This document shows, piece after piece, positions 50,670-60,700 of a stretch of DNA of 64,000 bases. The stretch covers positions 744,001 to 808,000 of the forward strand of contig NZ_FOFM01000001.1 of NCBI RefSeq assembly GCF_900110875.1. Reading direction: 5' to 3'. Position 1 is the stretch's first letter. Each line of letters opens with the position of its first letter. Below the pieces are notes generated by a model. The model made no database searches, was not told where the DNA came from, and saw only the letters and a program-made list of their open reading frames with translations. The position numbers were made by a program, and so were the translations under genes. Origin of the DNA: Pseudovibrio axinellae (GTDB lineage: Bacteria > Pseudomonadota > Alphaproteobacteria > Rhizobiales > Stappiaceae).

Positions 50670-51254
50670 TTACTTTTGGAAGACCACTGTAGCGTTCAAC
50701 CAATGTATCCGGCTAGCCCTTAACACCTGCTTTAGTTGATCGTGTCGGCTCTGGTTCGACGTGGCTCTTAGACAGGATTGCAGGTGCATTTTCTGTATGA
50801 GCATTGGAAGATGTGCGCAGGAGGTTTTGATCAGCTTATGGCGCAGATTTTCAAACTTTTGTTTCAGCTGAGCAGTTGCTCCAAATTCTTGTGTGTAGCT
50901 TGGGTACATACCGACAAGATTAGATGCCGACTTCGCCGGCCCTGCCCGCTCGATAAAGGCTGTTGCATCATTTTGCCAGCCGCTCTGCAAAAGAGCACCG
51001 GGTTCAATTACCAATATCCAATCTGAACGGGTAGTTTGCTCAAGGCCTGCAATCAGTGTGCTGATGCCTGGGCCGGTGGATGTGACAAAGTTTGCTCCGC
51101 AGGCATCTGCGACGATTTGAGTTCCGTCGGTTGAGTTTTCGTCGGCAATGACAACTTCTCTTAGAATGCCTTCTGCGGAGGCTGAGACCAAAGCTGACAA
51201 GGTGTGTACGAGCTGGTGCTCGTTGTTTTTGGCGGGAATAAGTGCGCTAATCAT
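50670..51254 (-). CDS. Short GT2-like glycosyltransferase fold protein
   Basis: The 194-residue protein has the opening of family 2 glycosyltransferases (MISALIPAKNNEHQLVHTL) and the first nucleotide-binding acid in VVIADENSTDGTQIV. The usual DxD position reads VIEPGALLQSGW, so the metal-binding motif is degenerate. The protein is shorter than most GT2 enzymes (usually 230-300) and lacks a membrane segment. It may be an unusual or inactive transferase. It lies just upstream of the ceramidase-like gene on the same strand, 41 bases apart, and the two may form one transcript. Confidence 0.75.
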   Translation of the reverse strand: MISALIPAKNNEHQLVHTLSALVSASAEGILREVVIADENSTDGTQIVADACGANFVTSTGPGISTLIAGLEQTTRSDWILVIEPGALLQSGWQNDATAFIERAGPAKSASNLVGMYPSYTQEFGATAQLKQKFENLRHKLIKTSCAHLPMLIQKMHLQSCLRATSNQSRHDQLKQVLRASRIHWLNATVVFQK

Positions 51255-51322
51255 TCCAACAGTTTACAGTGATTTGTATACCTGCGGGAAGTAATGGCTT
51301 GCAAATCTAGTTATTTTTAGTA

Positions 51323-52492
51323 ATGTTCCCACTATGTTCTCATAAAGAGATGAAAGCACACCCCATGCCCACTGCACCCAATCGCAGTGCAAGTCCACAA
51401 GAGTCCACCTCTTCTGGATCTGCACTTCCGCTCAACATGACTGGCCGGGGGCGTGCAGCGCACTCAAACAAGGCTGGACGCTTTGAAACTGAGAGTCGTG
51501 AACTCATAGATGATGGTTGGGGCACGATTGACGAGCTGCCTCCGGTCAAGACTGAAGTCCAGAGCGAAACAGCGCGCCATGTCATTACCAAGAACACATC
51601 GCCTGATCTGCCTTTCGATCGTTCCATCAACCCTTACCGAGGGTGTGAGCATGGGTGTATCTATTGTTTTGCACGGCCAACGCATGCCTATATGGGACTC
51701 TCTCCCGGGCTCGACTTTGAGAGTCGGCTGTTTGCAAAACCTAATGCTGCACAAGTGCTTGAGCGCGAGCTGGGCGCTCCGTCCTATCAAGTCAAACCAA
51801 TTGCAATTGGAACGAACACAGACCCTTACCAACCTATAGAACGACAGCACCAGATCATGCGTGGGATTTTAGAGGTGTTGAACAAAACAGGGCATCCGGT
51901 CACGATCGTCACGAAATCGGCGCTGGTCATGCGTGACATTGATATTCTCAGCGATATGGCGCAGCGCAATCTGGTGAAGGTTGCGATCTCGGTGACGACA
52001 TTGGACCGGAAGATCGCACGAAGCCTTGAGCCGCGAGCGTCCACGCCGCAAAGACGCCTTCAAGCACTCGGAGCATTGTCTTCCGCTGGCATTCCAACAG
52101 CAGTCCTGGCGGCTCCAATTATTCCTGGACTTACTGACCATGAACTTGAAGGAATTTTGGAGGTCTGCAAAGAACACGGTGCGTCGGAAGCCAATTATAT
52201 TCTCTTGCGTTTGCCGCGAGAAGTATCGGAATTGTTCAAAGACTGGCTCCTGCGGGAGGCACCGGGAAGCTATCGACGTGTTCTCAGCTTGCTGCGCTCA
52301 ATGCGAGAGGGCAAAGACTATGATGCGCAATGGAACAAACGCTTCAAAGGAAAAGGCCCCTACGCCGACCAGTTAGCAAAACGCTTTCAGCTTGCCTGCA
52401 AGAGCAAAGGATTAACACCGCGATCTTTGAAGCTCTCCTGCGATCATTTCATTAAACCCACATGTGGCGGTGTCCAGCTTTCATTGCTGTAG
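51323..52492 (+). CDS. PA0069 family radical SAM protein
   Basis: The 389-residue protein has a radical SAM cluster motif CEHGCIYCFARP (CxxxCxxC) about residue 108. The family blocks are LPFDRSINPYRGCEHGC, THAYMGLSPGLDFESRL, and IGTNTDPYQPIERQHQIMRG. The function of PA0069 proteins is unknown to me. The N-terminal ~60 residues are low complexity. The start is uncertain: ATG 51323, 51350 or 51365 are all in frame, without a clear ribosome binding site. RNase HII follows on the same strand. Confidence 0.88.
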   Translation: MFPLCSHKEMKAHPMPTAPNRSASPQESTSSGSALPLNMTGRGRAAHSNKAGRFETESRELIDDGWGTIDELPPVKTEVQSETARHVITKNTSPDLPFDRSINPYRGCEHGCIYCFARPTHAYMGLSPGLDFESRLFAKPNAAQVLERELGAPSYQVKPIAIGTNTDPYQPIERQHQIMRGILEVLNKTGHPVTIVTKSALVMRDIDILSDMAQRNLVKVAISVTTLDRKIARSLEPRASTPQRRLQALGALSSAGIPTAVLAAPIIPGLTDHELEGILEVCKEHGASEANYILLRLPREVSELFKDWLLREAPGSYRRVLSLLRSMREGKDYDAQWNKRFKGKGPYADQLAKRFQLACKSKGLTPRSLKLSCDHFIKPTCGGVQLSLL

Positions 52493-52545
52493 AGGAGCGC
52501 AGATAGAGTGGTTGAATGCTGCCCGATCACGTGGCAAAGAGGGGC

Positions 52546-53202
52546 ATGTCGTATTATGCAAATTCCCTCTTTGATATCGCCTTTCCTGATGCTCCAGACC
52601 TGCGCTTTGAACGCTCTGTTGAGCAAGACCTGAAGGGCCGCTTTGCTGGCATTGATGAGGCAGGACGCGGGCCATGGGCTGGCCCTGTGGTGGTTGCCGC
52701 TGCCAGCCTCGACTACAACAATCTGCCAGAAGGGCTGAACGATTCCAAGAAGCTCACAGAGGCCAAACGGGAGGCCCTGTTTGAGCAGATCCTTGAGACG
52801 GCGGACGTCAGTGTGTGTGTTCAAAGTGCGCGCACAATTGACCAATTGAACATTCGTGAAGCGACTTTACAGGGCATGCAAAGTTGCGCCCAATCTTTAA
52901 GCGTTCCGGTCAAGCAGTTCTTCATCGATGGAAAAGACGTCCCACATAATTTGCAAGAGCAAGGCCAAGCGCTCATCAAAGGGGATGGCCGCTGTCTTGC
53001 AATTTCTGCGGCCTCTATTGTTGCCAAGGTGACGCGAGATCGCCTTATGGTGAAAATGGACCGATTTTACCCGGAGTATGGCTTTGCCAAACACAAGGGC
53101 TACGGCACCAAACAGCATCAGGAAGCTCTTGCCGCGCACGGTGTCACACCGCTCCACCGCCGCTCTTTCCGCCCAATTCGCGTGATGATTGAGGGAAGCT
53201 AA
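52546..53202 (+). CDS. rnhB: Ribonuclease HII
   Basis: The 218-residue enzyme cuts RNA in RNA-DNA hybrids, including single ribonucleotides in DNA. The active-site carboxylates are in AGIDEAGRGPWAGPV (Asp and Glu) and in FFIDGKDVP. The family blocks LNDSKKLTEAKREALFE and ASIVAKVTRDRLM are present, and GFAKHKGYGTKQHQEAL closes the domain. The start at 52546 follows AGAGGGG; ATG 52516 is an upstream option. It lies 53 bases after the radical SAM gene and may share its transcript. Confidence 0.95.
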   Translation: MSYYANSLFDIAFPDAPDLRFERSVEQDLKGRFAGIDEAGRGPWAGPVVVAAASLDYNNLPEGLNDSKKLTEAKREALFEQILETADVSVCVQSARTIDQLNIREATLQGMQSCAQSLSVPVKQFFIDGKDVPHNLQEQGQALIKGDGRCLAISAASIVAKVTRDRLMVKMDRFYPEYGFAKHKGYGTKQHQEALAAHGVTPLHRRSFRPIRVMIEGS

Positions 53203-53213
53203 CAGAAGCAGCC

Positions 53214-53744
53214 CTAGTCGCCTGCCAGTCTTCCAAACAGATGAACATCGTGACGGGTCTTTCCAAGAAGGGTTTCTCCGCGTTGCCTGCCTTCCGACAA
53301 GGAGCCTGCTTTTTCAAGGACTCTGTTTGAAGCCAAGTTCCCGTTGACGGTCCAGGCTTCGTTGCGACAAAGGCCCATTTCGTTGTGGGCGTGGTCTGTT
53401 ACTTCCATAAGCGCCTCCGTCATCAGGCCCTGGCCCCAATGTTGTGGGCTGAGTTCGTAACCGACTTCGGCGATGGATGTGCGCTTATCAATTGAGTTTA
53501 AGCGAATGCAACCACGAAGTTCCTCACTTCAAGCCTCTCGTATCATCCATGAAAATCCGTTTCCCTGTTCAGATATGCGGACCATCCAACGAAGAAAGCC
53601 ACTTGCACGCTTTTCAGTCTTAGTACGTGGCAGATTTGAATATTCAGTGGTTTTCGGCGCCAGGAATATTGGAAGACAGCCTTGCAAATCATCTGGCTGA
53701 ACCGGAGAAAGGCGCAGACGAGATGTGTTCAGTAGTTGCTTCAT
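53214..53744 (-). pseudogene. GNAT acetyltransferase (RimJ/RimL type) interrupted by an in-frame TGA
   Basis: Read on the minus strand from ATG 53744, the frame gives a RimJ/RimL-type acetyltransferase of about 176 residues. It begins MKQLLNTSRLRLSPVQPDDL and continues to WMIREA. A TGA at 53529-53531 then stops it, and the same frame resumes at once with SEELRGCIRLNSID, TSIAEVGYELSPQHWGQGLM (acetyl-CoA site) and ASNRVLEKAGSLSEG. No frameshift is needed; the TGA is the only defect seen. The ribosome binding site GGGGAGGGG before ATG is excellent, suggesting recent inactivation. Sequencing error or programmed read-through cannot be excluded. Confidence 0.82.
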
Positions 53745-54128
53745 AATCCCCTCCCCGCAAATCCATATAACGGCGTAAGTTCCAGCTGAATGCAGCTCCT
53801 TTTTATAGGGTGCGATGCTTTTAAACCACCGTTGCTGCAAAACCAGAAGTACGCCGGATTGCTCATGCCCACACCTCCATAACGGCCCAAAACAGCGGTC
53901 GTGAGACACCGCTTTTGCGGGCTACTGGTCGGGTTTACGTTCCCAGCGAGTAGCATGGATTTCCGCTGGGTTTTCTGCACTAAAGGCCCATAAGTTTAGG
54001 TAGACTAGAGTTTAGGTTTCAAACACAATCAATGAACACTTTCCAATACTGATTGGTGCATTCCATCCATTAGGCTCTACGGGCCTGCATATTCACGCCC
54101 CGCCAAGTCATCTGAAGAGGTCTTGCAT
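53745..54128. other. 384-base stretch without a supported gene
   Basis: It lies between the broken acetyltransferase gene and a divergent membrane-protein gene. Open frames here do not look protein-like. It presumably holds both promoters; no repeat or RNA was recognised. Confidence 0.4.
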
Positions 54129-54647
54129 ATGAACACACACGACCGACGCTTCGATGTGATTGAAGCTCTCCCCTCATTGGCGTTCCTGTCTTTGCTGCGC
54201 CTGGGAATGGAGCTTGAGTTAGCTGGTTGGATTGGAGCTGGCCTTGCTGCTGCAGCCCTGCTTTATCTGCACTGGGCAGGCGCCCGCTACAATCCAATCC
54301 TTTTGGGCATCAACGTACACTTGCTCATCGTCACTCCAGTGATCGTGGCTATATTCAAACTGAACGCGACCGCCTTGGGCGAAGCCCTAACGAGCTACTC
54401 TTATCAGGGTGTATTGATCACCATCTTCGTTGTTGGAGTTGCTCTCACCTTGACATCAAGACACGGCTTCATTGGTTTGGAAGGGGCGTCGTCCTCGGTA
54501 AAACGTCAATCTCTTTTCCTGCTGCTGGCAGCACTCTGCGGCATCGTTTGGAGCTTTACTTATGGCGGAGCCTCCTTTGTAGGTGTGGCTGTGCCGATCA
54601 TATCGCTATTTGTGATCCAGCGGGTTGTGCGAGCACGGGTAACCTAA
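54129..54647 (+). CDS. Five-helix hypothetical membrane protein
   Basis: The 172-residue protein has about five predicted membrane helices, with the first soluble segment DRRFDVIEALPSLAFLSLL, then GLAAAALLYLHWAGARYNPI and NVHLLIVTPVIVAIFKLNAT. The helix SLFLLLAALCGIVWSFTYGG comes later. ATG 54129 follows GAAGAGG by eight bases. No family is recognised and no function is given. It stands alone between the broken acetyltransferase gene and the ATP synthase genes. Confidence 0.75.
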   Translation: MNTHDRRFDVIEALPSLAFLSLLRLGMELELAGWIGAGLAAAALLYLHWAGARYNPILLGINVHLLIVTPVIVAIFKLNATALGEALTSYSYQGVLITIFVVGVALTLTSRHGFIGLEGASSSVKRQSLFLLLAALCGIVWSFTYGGASFVGVAVPIISLFVIQRVVRARVT

Positions 54648-54942
54648 AGCCGTAGGAAGGCGCGCATCTGGGCCTTACAGCTTCAGATATCGCTCTTCAG
54701 GTGTATTGGTGGATTTATCCATTTCCTGCCAGACAGTCCTTATCTGACTGCCCAGCTGCATCACACCATTTCAATTCAAAGACAAAAATCACGGTTACCG
54801 GCAAAGAACATTAAAACACCTGCGCGCCGGTCTCATCGCTTACAGGGTTTACACCAGCAGATCTTTCCAAGCACGCCCACAAAAAAAGGCTCCCGAAATT
54901 CGGGAGCCTTTTTTAATATTCTCATCAGAAGTGTCTAGCAGG
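54648..54942. other. Gap of about 295 bases ending in the atp terminator
   Basis: No gene is seen. Apart from the terminator of the ATP synthase operon (listed separately) I see nothing definite. Confidence 0.5.
54882..54914. terminator. Terminator of the F0 ATP synthase operon
   Basis: GGCTCCCG and CGGGAGCC pair around AAATT, with six A residues before and six T after, extending the stem to 14 pairs. It lies 28 bases after the atpF stop on the minus strand and can act both ways. Confidence 0.94.
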
Positions 54943-55428
54943 TCAGTTCAGGTTTGCAGAAACCTGGCTGATGCTCTGCTTGAGCACTTTGTCCTGAACT
55001 TCCGCGTTAACAGCGCTGGAAGCGACGATCGTTTCTGCTGCCTTAACTGCAACATCTGCAGCACGGGAGCGAACTTCTGCAATCGCATTTGTTTCAGCCT
55101 GAGCGATTTTCGCTTCGGCTGCTTTGGTGCGACGTGCAATCATCTCTTCGAGAGCCGCTTTTGCTTCGTTAGCCAGTCGATCAGCTTCGACTTTTGCGTC
55201 AGCAACAATTTGCGCTGCTTCTGCTTCAGCCTCTTTACGCTTGCGCTGGTACTCGGCCATAAGAGCCTGAGCTTCTTCACGCAGCTTGCGGGCACCTTCA
55301 AGCTCTTGCTTGATGTTGTCCGCTTGCTGGTCAAGCGCTGCACCAATCTTACCAGGAACCTTCAGGTACCATAGTAAGGCCAAGAAGAGGATGAGACCAA
55401 CGAGTGCCCAAAGGCTTGCATCGAACAT
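54943..55428 (-). CDS. atpF: ATP synthase F0 subunit b
   Basis: The 161-residue protein has one N-terminal membrane helix (ALVGLILFLALLWYLKV) and a long charged helix rich in Ala, Glu and Lys. It dimerises with b' to form the peripheral stalk that holds F1 to F0. The opening MFDASLWALVGLILF is typical of alphaproteobacterial b subunits. It is the last gene of the F0 operon, 11 bases after the b' gene, and ends before a strong terminator. The F1 genes are not in this window. Confidence 0.94.
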   Translation of the reverse strand: MFDASLWALVGLILFLALLWYLKVPGKIGAALDQQADNIKQELEGARKLREEAQALMAEYQRKRKEAEAEAAQIVADAKVEADRLANEAKAALEEMIARRTKAAEAKIAQAETNAIAEVRSRAADVAVKAAETIVASSAVNAEVQDKVLKQSISQVSANLN

Positions 55429-55439
55429 TCTGTCACCCC

Positions 55440-55994
55440 TTACTTAAGTGCTGCATCAACGGCTTTGGATACTTCAGCTTTTGCCGGAGCACGGCCACCG
55501 ATGAGTGCCTTCACAAGCTCGCCTGTTGTCTCTGTGGCGATTTCGCCAACATGCGACAGGCTTTCAACTTTGATCTTGGAAATGCTCTGTTCAGCTTCAG
55601 AAAGTTTAGCTGCCAGCTGCTCTTCAGCGGCTGCGCGAACGCTTTCTGACTCTGCTTTTACCTTTGCGCGCGCATCCTGAGCCATCGAAGAGGCTTTTTG
55701 GCGTGCGTTGGCAAGAGCACTTTCGTAGGAAGCAATGGCATCATCTGTCTCTTGTTTGAGACGGGATGCTTCTGCCATATCTCCTGCGATACGATCCCGA
55801 CGATCTTCGAGGATACCGCCGATGCGTGGAAGGACCACTTTCGACATTACCCAGTAGAAGACGCCGAACGAAAGAACCAACCACAACAGCTGAGACGGGA
55901 AAGTCGTGCTGTCGAACGGAGGAAAGCTACTGCTATCCTCTACAATGCCGACTTCGGCAGTTGTATTCAGGTTGCCTTGAGTATTCGACATCAA
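55440..55994 (-). CDS. atpG: ATP synthase F0 subunit b'
   Basis: The 184-residue protein is the second, diverged b subunit found in photosynthetic and other alphaproteobacteria. A ~30-residue N-terminal part (SSSFPPFDSTTFPSQLLWLV) precedes the membrane helix LSFGVFYWVMSKVVLPRIGG, then a long coiled-coil region (ILEDRRDRIAGDMAEASRLK). Together with b it makes the stator stalk. The DRRDRIAGDM motif after the helix is typical. The symbol atpG is used by some annotators for b' and by others for the gamma subunit, so it should be read with care. Confidence 0.92.
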   Translation of the reverse strand: MMSNTQGNLNTTAEVGIVEDSSSFPPFDSTTFPSQLLWLVLSFGVFYWVMSKVVLPRIGGILEDRRDRIAGDMAEASRLKQETDDAIASYESALANARQKASSMAQDARAKVKAESESVRAAAEEQLAAKLSEAEQSISKIKVESLSHVGEIATETTGELVKALIGGRAPAKAEVSKAVDAALK

Positions 55995-56091
55995 CTTCTC
56001 CGTGAACGCTCTTCGTAACGCTTTGAGTTTTGTAGAGACGGCCTCTACAAGTAGAGACCGTCACTCAAATGCGCTCTAATCTTTTTGTCGA

Positions 56092-56319
56092 TTAAACTGC
56101 GAACAGCAGAAGAAGTGCGACAAGAAGAGAGAAGATGCCGAGAGCTTCGGTCACAGCAAAGCCGAGGATGAGGCGGCCAAACTGTCCATCTGCTGCAGAT
56201 GGGTTGCGCAGTGCGCCGGCAAGGAAGTTGCCGAAGATGTTACCAAGACCGAGAGCTGCACCACCCATACCAAGGCAGGCGATACCGGCACCGATGTATT
56301 TTGCTGCTTCTGCTTCCAT
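56092..56319 (-). CDS. atpE: ATP synthase F0 subunit c
   Basis: The 75-residue protein is a two-helix hairpin that forms the proton-driven rotor ring. The N-terminal helix has [20 protein letters not shown], the polar loop reads [10 protein letters not shown], and the C-terminal helix carries the essential carboxylate Glu in [13 protein letters not shown]. The length is right. GGAGCTC precedes ATG by a normal spacing. It sits between atpB and the b' gene, the standard order. Confidence 0.97.
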   Translation of the reverse strand: MEAEAAKYIGAGIACLGMGGAALGLGNIFGNFLAGALRNPSAADGQFGRLILGFAVTEALGIFSLLVALLLLFAV

Positions 56320-56393
56320 GACAAGAGCTCCTAAACTAGCAATAGCGTCTATGACTTTGTTTTTGGGTACAAGACCCGGATTCTACACGTTAC

Positions 56394-57161
56394 TTAGTGG
56401 CTCGGATGAAGCGCGTCTGCAAGATACATGCAGGTAAGAACGGTAAAGACGTAGGCCTGAAGGAAGGCAACAAGGAACTCAAGAGCCGTGATGGCAACTG
56501 TGAGCGCCAGAGGTAAGATCGCGGATGCGATGCCAACAGCACCTGCACCAGTGAGCATAACCACGAAGCCTGCGAAAACCTTCAGAGTGATGTGACCAGC
56601 AAGCATGTTTGCGAACAAACGAACGGACAAGCTAACTGGACGGGAAAGGAAAGAGATTACTTCAATGATGGAAACGAGAGGAATAACCCCAATCGGAACG
56701 CCACTTGGGACGAACAGCTTAAGGAAACCTGCGCCATGCTTGAAGAAACCGTAGATCGTTACAGTACCAATCACGAGCATTGCGAGTGCAAATGTCACGA
56801 TGATCTGACTTGTAACGGTGAAGAAGTATGGGAACATCCCGAGCATGTTTGCAACGAATACGAACATGAACAGGGAGAAGACCAGCGGAAAGAACCGCAT
56901 ACCTTCATTTCCTGCTGATCCTCGTAATGTGGCAGCAACAAACTCGTAGGACATTTCCGCCATAAGTTGAGCCCGGCTAGGGACCAGGCCACGTCTGTTT
57001 GTAGACAGAACGAGGAACAAGGTCGCTACAGCGACGGTGACAACCATGAACAAGGAAGCGTTGGTAAAGGAGAAATCAACACCGCCAATCTCCACAGGAA
57101 AGATCTTGGAGATATGAAACTGGTGGATCGGATCGATCGCGTTGCCTGAATTTCCAGCCAC
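56394..57161 (-). CDS. atpB: ATP synthase F0 subunit a
   Basis: The 255-residue membrane protein forms the two half-channels through which protons reach the c ring. The conserved Arg of the proton path is in [19 protein letters not shown], and the closing helix is [20 protein letters not shown]. The opening [18 protein letters not shown] is typical of alphaproteobacterial a subunits. It follows atpI with 52 bases between and precedes atpE, all on the minus strand. Confidence 0.97.
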   Translation of the reverse strand: MAGNSGNAIDPIHQFHISKIFPVEIGGVDFSFTNASLFMVVTVAVATLFLVLSTNRRGLVPSRAQLMAEMSYEFVAATLRGSAGNEGMRFFPLVFSLFMFVFVANMLGMFPYFFTVTSQIIVTFALAMLVIGTVTIYGFFKHGAGFLKLFVPSGVPIGVIPLVSIIEVISFLSRPVSLSVRLFANMLAGHITLKVFAGFVVMLTGAGAVGIASAILPLALTVAITALEFLVAFLQAYVFTVLTCMYLADALHPSH

Positions 57162-57213
57162 AGGTAGTACCCCTGAAGTGCCAATTTACGAGCGCAAGAG
57201 CGCGATGAATTAG

Positions 57214-57588
57214 TTAGTCCTGCTTATTACCGGAGTTTATCCGTCTTTCAGGTTGGGCGACTTTACCCGCTTCCCGAAGGACGTTTAAAATTCCAGCTGC
57301 AAAACCAAGCAACAGGAGAACTATCATTCCCCAAGGCTTGGTTCCAAGCCAGCTATCCGCCATCCAGCCGAGTGCCCCCCCGACAAAGATAGCAGCAATA
57401 AACTCGGAAGAAATCTTCCAAGCCTGTGATAAACCCGACAACGCGCTGGTCTTGTTCGGCTCCTCTTTTCCAGAGGTTTCCTCCAAGCGTGTATCCAGCG
57501 TTTTACCTAGGTTTTCTAGCCGCTCAGACAGGTGACTATCAGTTTCTTTCATGCCTTCTTTTCTCTGCTCATTCTCGTCGGGAGACAT
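57214..57588 (-). CDS. atpI: ATP synthase accessory protein I
   Basis: The 124-residue protein has a charged N-terminal half (KETDSHLSERLENLGKTLDT) and two membrane helices (AAIFVGGALGWMADSWLGT and MIVLLLLGFAAGILNVL). AtpI/AtpZ proteins help assemble the c ring and may aid magnesium or calcium transport. The helix-turn motif GGALGWMADSWLGTKPWG is the family hallmark. It is the first gene of the F0 operon, about 200 bases after smc on the same strand, so it probably has its own promoter. Confidence 0.93.
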   Translation of the reverse strand: MSPDENEQRKEGMKETDSHLSERLENLGKTLDTRLEETSGKEEPNKTSALSGLSQAWKISSEFIAAIFVGGALGWMADSWLGTKPWGMIVLLLLGFAAGILNVLREAGKVAQPERRINSGNKQD

Positions 57589-57632
57589 CTACATTCTTCC
57601 TCCATAGCAGCAGATAGCTCAAAGACACGGAC

Positions 57633-57651
57633 GCCCCTGAAAGTCGGGGGC
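57633..57651 (-). other. Short GC hairpin upstream of atpI
   Basis: GCCCCTGA and TCGGGGGC pair (8 pairs, one G-U) around AAG. It lies in the 196-base gap between smc and atpI, 45 bases before the atpI ATG, without a T run. It may be a leader structure or an imperfect smc terminator. Confidence 0.4.
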
Positions 57652-57784
57652 ACCATAATGCTCGTGATCTGCACTGTCAAGACTAGAGCTACTTAAGCTA
57701 AATGTCTGATATTTATAAATTTTTCAGAGTTTCTAACAGGGAATACGTATAAAGGATGCATTCAAGGCCGTATTGTACCCTATT

Positions 57785-60700
57785 TTAGGCTGTTTCTGTG
57801 AATCGCTCGGCGGTCTCAAGATCTACTGATACGAGCTGAGAGACACCCCTTTCGGCCATGGTCACACCAAATAATCTGGACATGCGCGCCATGGTAATCG
57901 GGTTGTGTGTGATCACGGTAAAGCGGGTTTGTGTGTTCGCCGCCATATTTTCCAACAGGGCGCAATACCGCTCTACATTTGCATCATCTAAAGGTGCATC
58001 AACCTCATCTAAAACACAAATTGGCGCAGGGTTTGTAAGGAAAACTGCGAATATAAGCGCCATGGCAGTGAGGGCTTGTTCCCCCCCTGAAAGCAAGGTC
58101 ATGGTCTGCGGTTTCTTGCCTGGTGGGCGGGCGAAGATCTCCAACCCAGCATCGAGAGGATCTTCTGCATCCACGAGTTTCAACTCTGCGGTGCCCCCTC
58201 CAAACAAGTGTGTGAATAAACGCTTGAAGTGCTCGTTCACATGCTCAAATGAGGTGAGTAACCGCTCACGCGCGTCCCGGTTCAGACCCATGATTCCTGT
58301 GCGCAACTTCCTGATCGCCTCAATCAAGTCGTCTCTTTCGGTAATCAGAGTGTCTCGCTGCTCCGTTATTTCCTGCATTTCCTCATCAGCGCGCAGGTTT
58401 ACTCCACCTAATCTTTCGCGCTCTGCCTTCAGGCGATCCAGTTTTCGCTCTGCCCCTTGTGCATCTGGCAACGGGGCATCTGGGGACAGGCCTGCCATTT
58501 CGTGAAGACGGGAGACTCTGGCTTCTAACAGCTCCTCCACCCGGCGCTCGATTTCCACGCGGCGCTCTTTTGCAGCTTCAAGGCGCTCTTCAGCACGGAC
58601 CTTACGTTCACGCGCTCCTGCAAAGCCCTCCAAGGCTTCCCTGGCTTTTTGGTCGGCAATCAGTTGACGCTTTTCACCTTCGGCCAGCTTATCATCTGAT
58701 GCCTTGCGGGCCTCTTCAGCCTTTGTAAGAGCGTTGAGCAAGTCCTGACGTTTGTGTTCGATTTCCTCAGGGCTTTCCAAAAGAATCAAACGCTCTTGTA
58801 CCGCCTCATCTCTGCGTTGTCGTAAAACGGAAATCTGTTTATCTGCATTTTGGGTGCGCTGAACCCAGTTTTGCCGATCACGCTCGATCGTTTCCAATCT
58901 CTGTAAACGCAGCTCCCCTTCCCGCTTCACGGCTTCAACGGCACCATTGGCTTCTGCAAGTTTGCTGCGCATGCTGGAAACTTCCTTGGCGGCTTGTTCC
59001 AGCTCCCCCGTAACGCCTGCAATGTCTGACAGGTCTGCCAGGGTGTTCTGCGCTTCCTCTAATGAGGCTGCGGTATCAGTATAATCTTCATTTGCGCGGC
59101 GGGACTGCTCTTTGAGCGTCGTTTTGCGCACAGACAGTTCTGTCACCGCCCGTTCGGCAGCGGCAAGCTCTTCGCGCAGCGCAACAATGCGGGATTGTTC
59201 AAGACGCAGTTTGTGCCGGGTATCTTGTTCAAAAAGCTCGGCTTGTCGGCGTTGCTCCGTCGCGTTTTCCAGCGCTTCACGCTTATCTTCCACCAGCTCT
59301 GCGGTTTGCGCGACAAGATCTTCAAGCTCTGAAAGGCGGTTTCGTTGGGCAAGGCGCTGCGCTGCTGGTGTTGGCGCATCGGCTGCTATGATCAGCCCAT
59401 CCCAACGCCACAAATCTCCCTGCTTACTCACCAACCGTTGACCAACCGCCAGCTCTATCATCAGTGCTGGACCATTTTGGGCCTCGACCAAACCAATTTG
59501 CGCAAGGCGGCGTGTGAGCTCATCCGGCGCTTTAACGAATTTGGATAGGGGCTCAGCCCCGTTTGGCAGTTGCGGATCACCTTGCTGCGCGCTGTTTAAG
59601 CTCCAACGGACAGGCGCGCTCTCTTCCATGGCAGCATCAAGGCCTTCGCCAAGGGCTGCGCCCAACGCAGTTTCCAGCCCCGGGTTGACGCTTATCCTAT
59701 CAACTGCTGGCGTCCAATCTCCACTTTGCCCAGCAGAAAGGACGGCTTGAAGGGTTTTGGCTTCGGTTTCAAACCTTGATAAAGCTGAATTTGCTTCACT
59801 TAGTGGATTACGGCAGGTATTTTCATCTTCCCGCGCAGATGCAAGTGCCTCTTCGGCCTGGACGGAAGCTTCTTCGGCCTCAGCAAGTTCCTCTAGGGCC
59901 AGTTCTAGCTCTTCGCGCTTATCGTCAGGACCACTTGCAGCCTTTATATCTGCTTCGATCACGGCCAACTGCTCTTTAAAGCGCTCAGCCTCTTCCTTAT
60001 AGCGCGCTGTTTTTTGGCGGATCGCTGAGATCTGGCTTTCCAGCTGAGTGTGTTTAGCAAGAAGGCTGGCATGATCTTGCGTGATGCGTGCATGGGTCAT
60101 CTCACCGGCATCAAGATTGTCTTCAGCGATCAGAACATGTTCCTGCGCTTGCTCCGCCCGTTCCTCCAACGTTTCAGCCGCTTCAAGCAACTCCTGCTTT
60201 TCGGCTTCCAACTCTTCCAGCTGCGTCACATTTTCTTCTGTTAACTGGGCCTCGCGCTCAATGTCCTGCTCCATTTGCACAAGGCGCGCCTGAAGATCCG
60301 TCAGTTTTTCCTTAACCCGGCGATCTTCTGATTCAAGGTCATTCTTTGCAATAATCAAGTGTTGCAAGGCAGCAGCTGCAGCTGCGGATGCCTCTCTCAG
60401 CGCTGGAATTTCGTGTGCGGCCAGAGCCTGCTCTTTTGCGGTGGAGGCTTGAAGTCCAGCAACATCGCGCATACCGATTTCAGCTTCTGCATATTGCTTG
60501 CGCGCCGCTTCCAGTGCTGCTGTTGCTTCATGCCAGCGCAGATACAAAATCGTCGCTTCAGCCTTGCGGATTTCGGAGGACAGATTGCGATATCGTGTTG
60601 CCTGACGCGCCTGGCGTTTGAGACCGTCAAGCTGCCCTTCAATCTGCAGAACAACGTCTTCCAGTCGCCCCAGATTGGTTTCGGCAGCTCGAAGGCGAAG

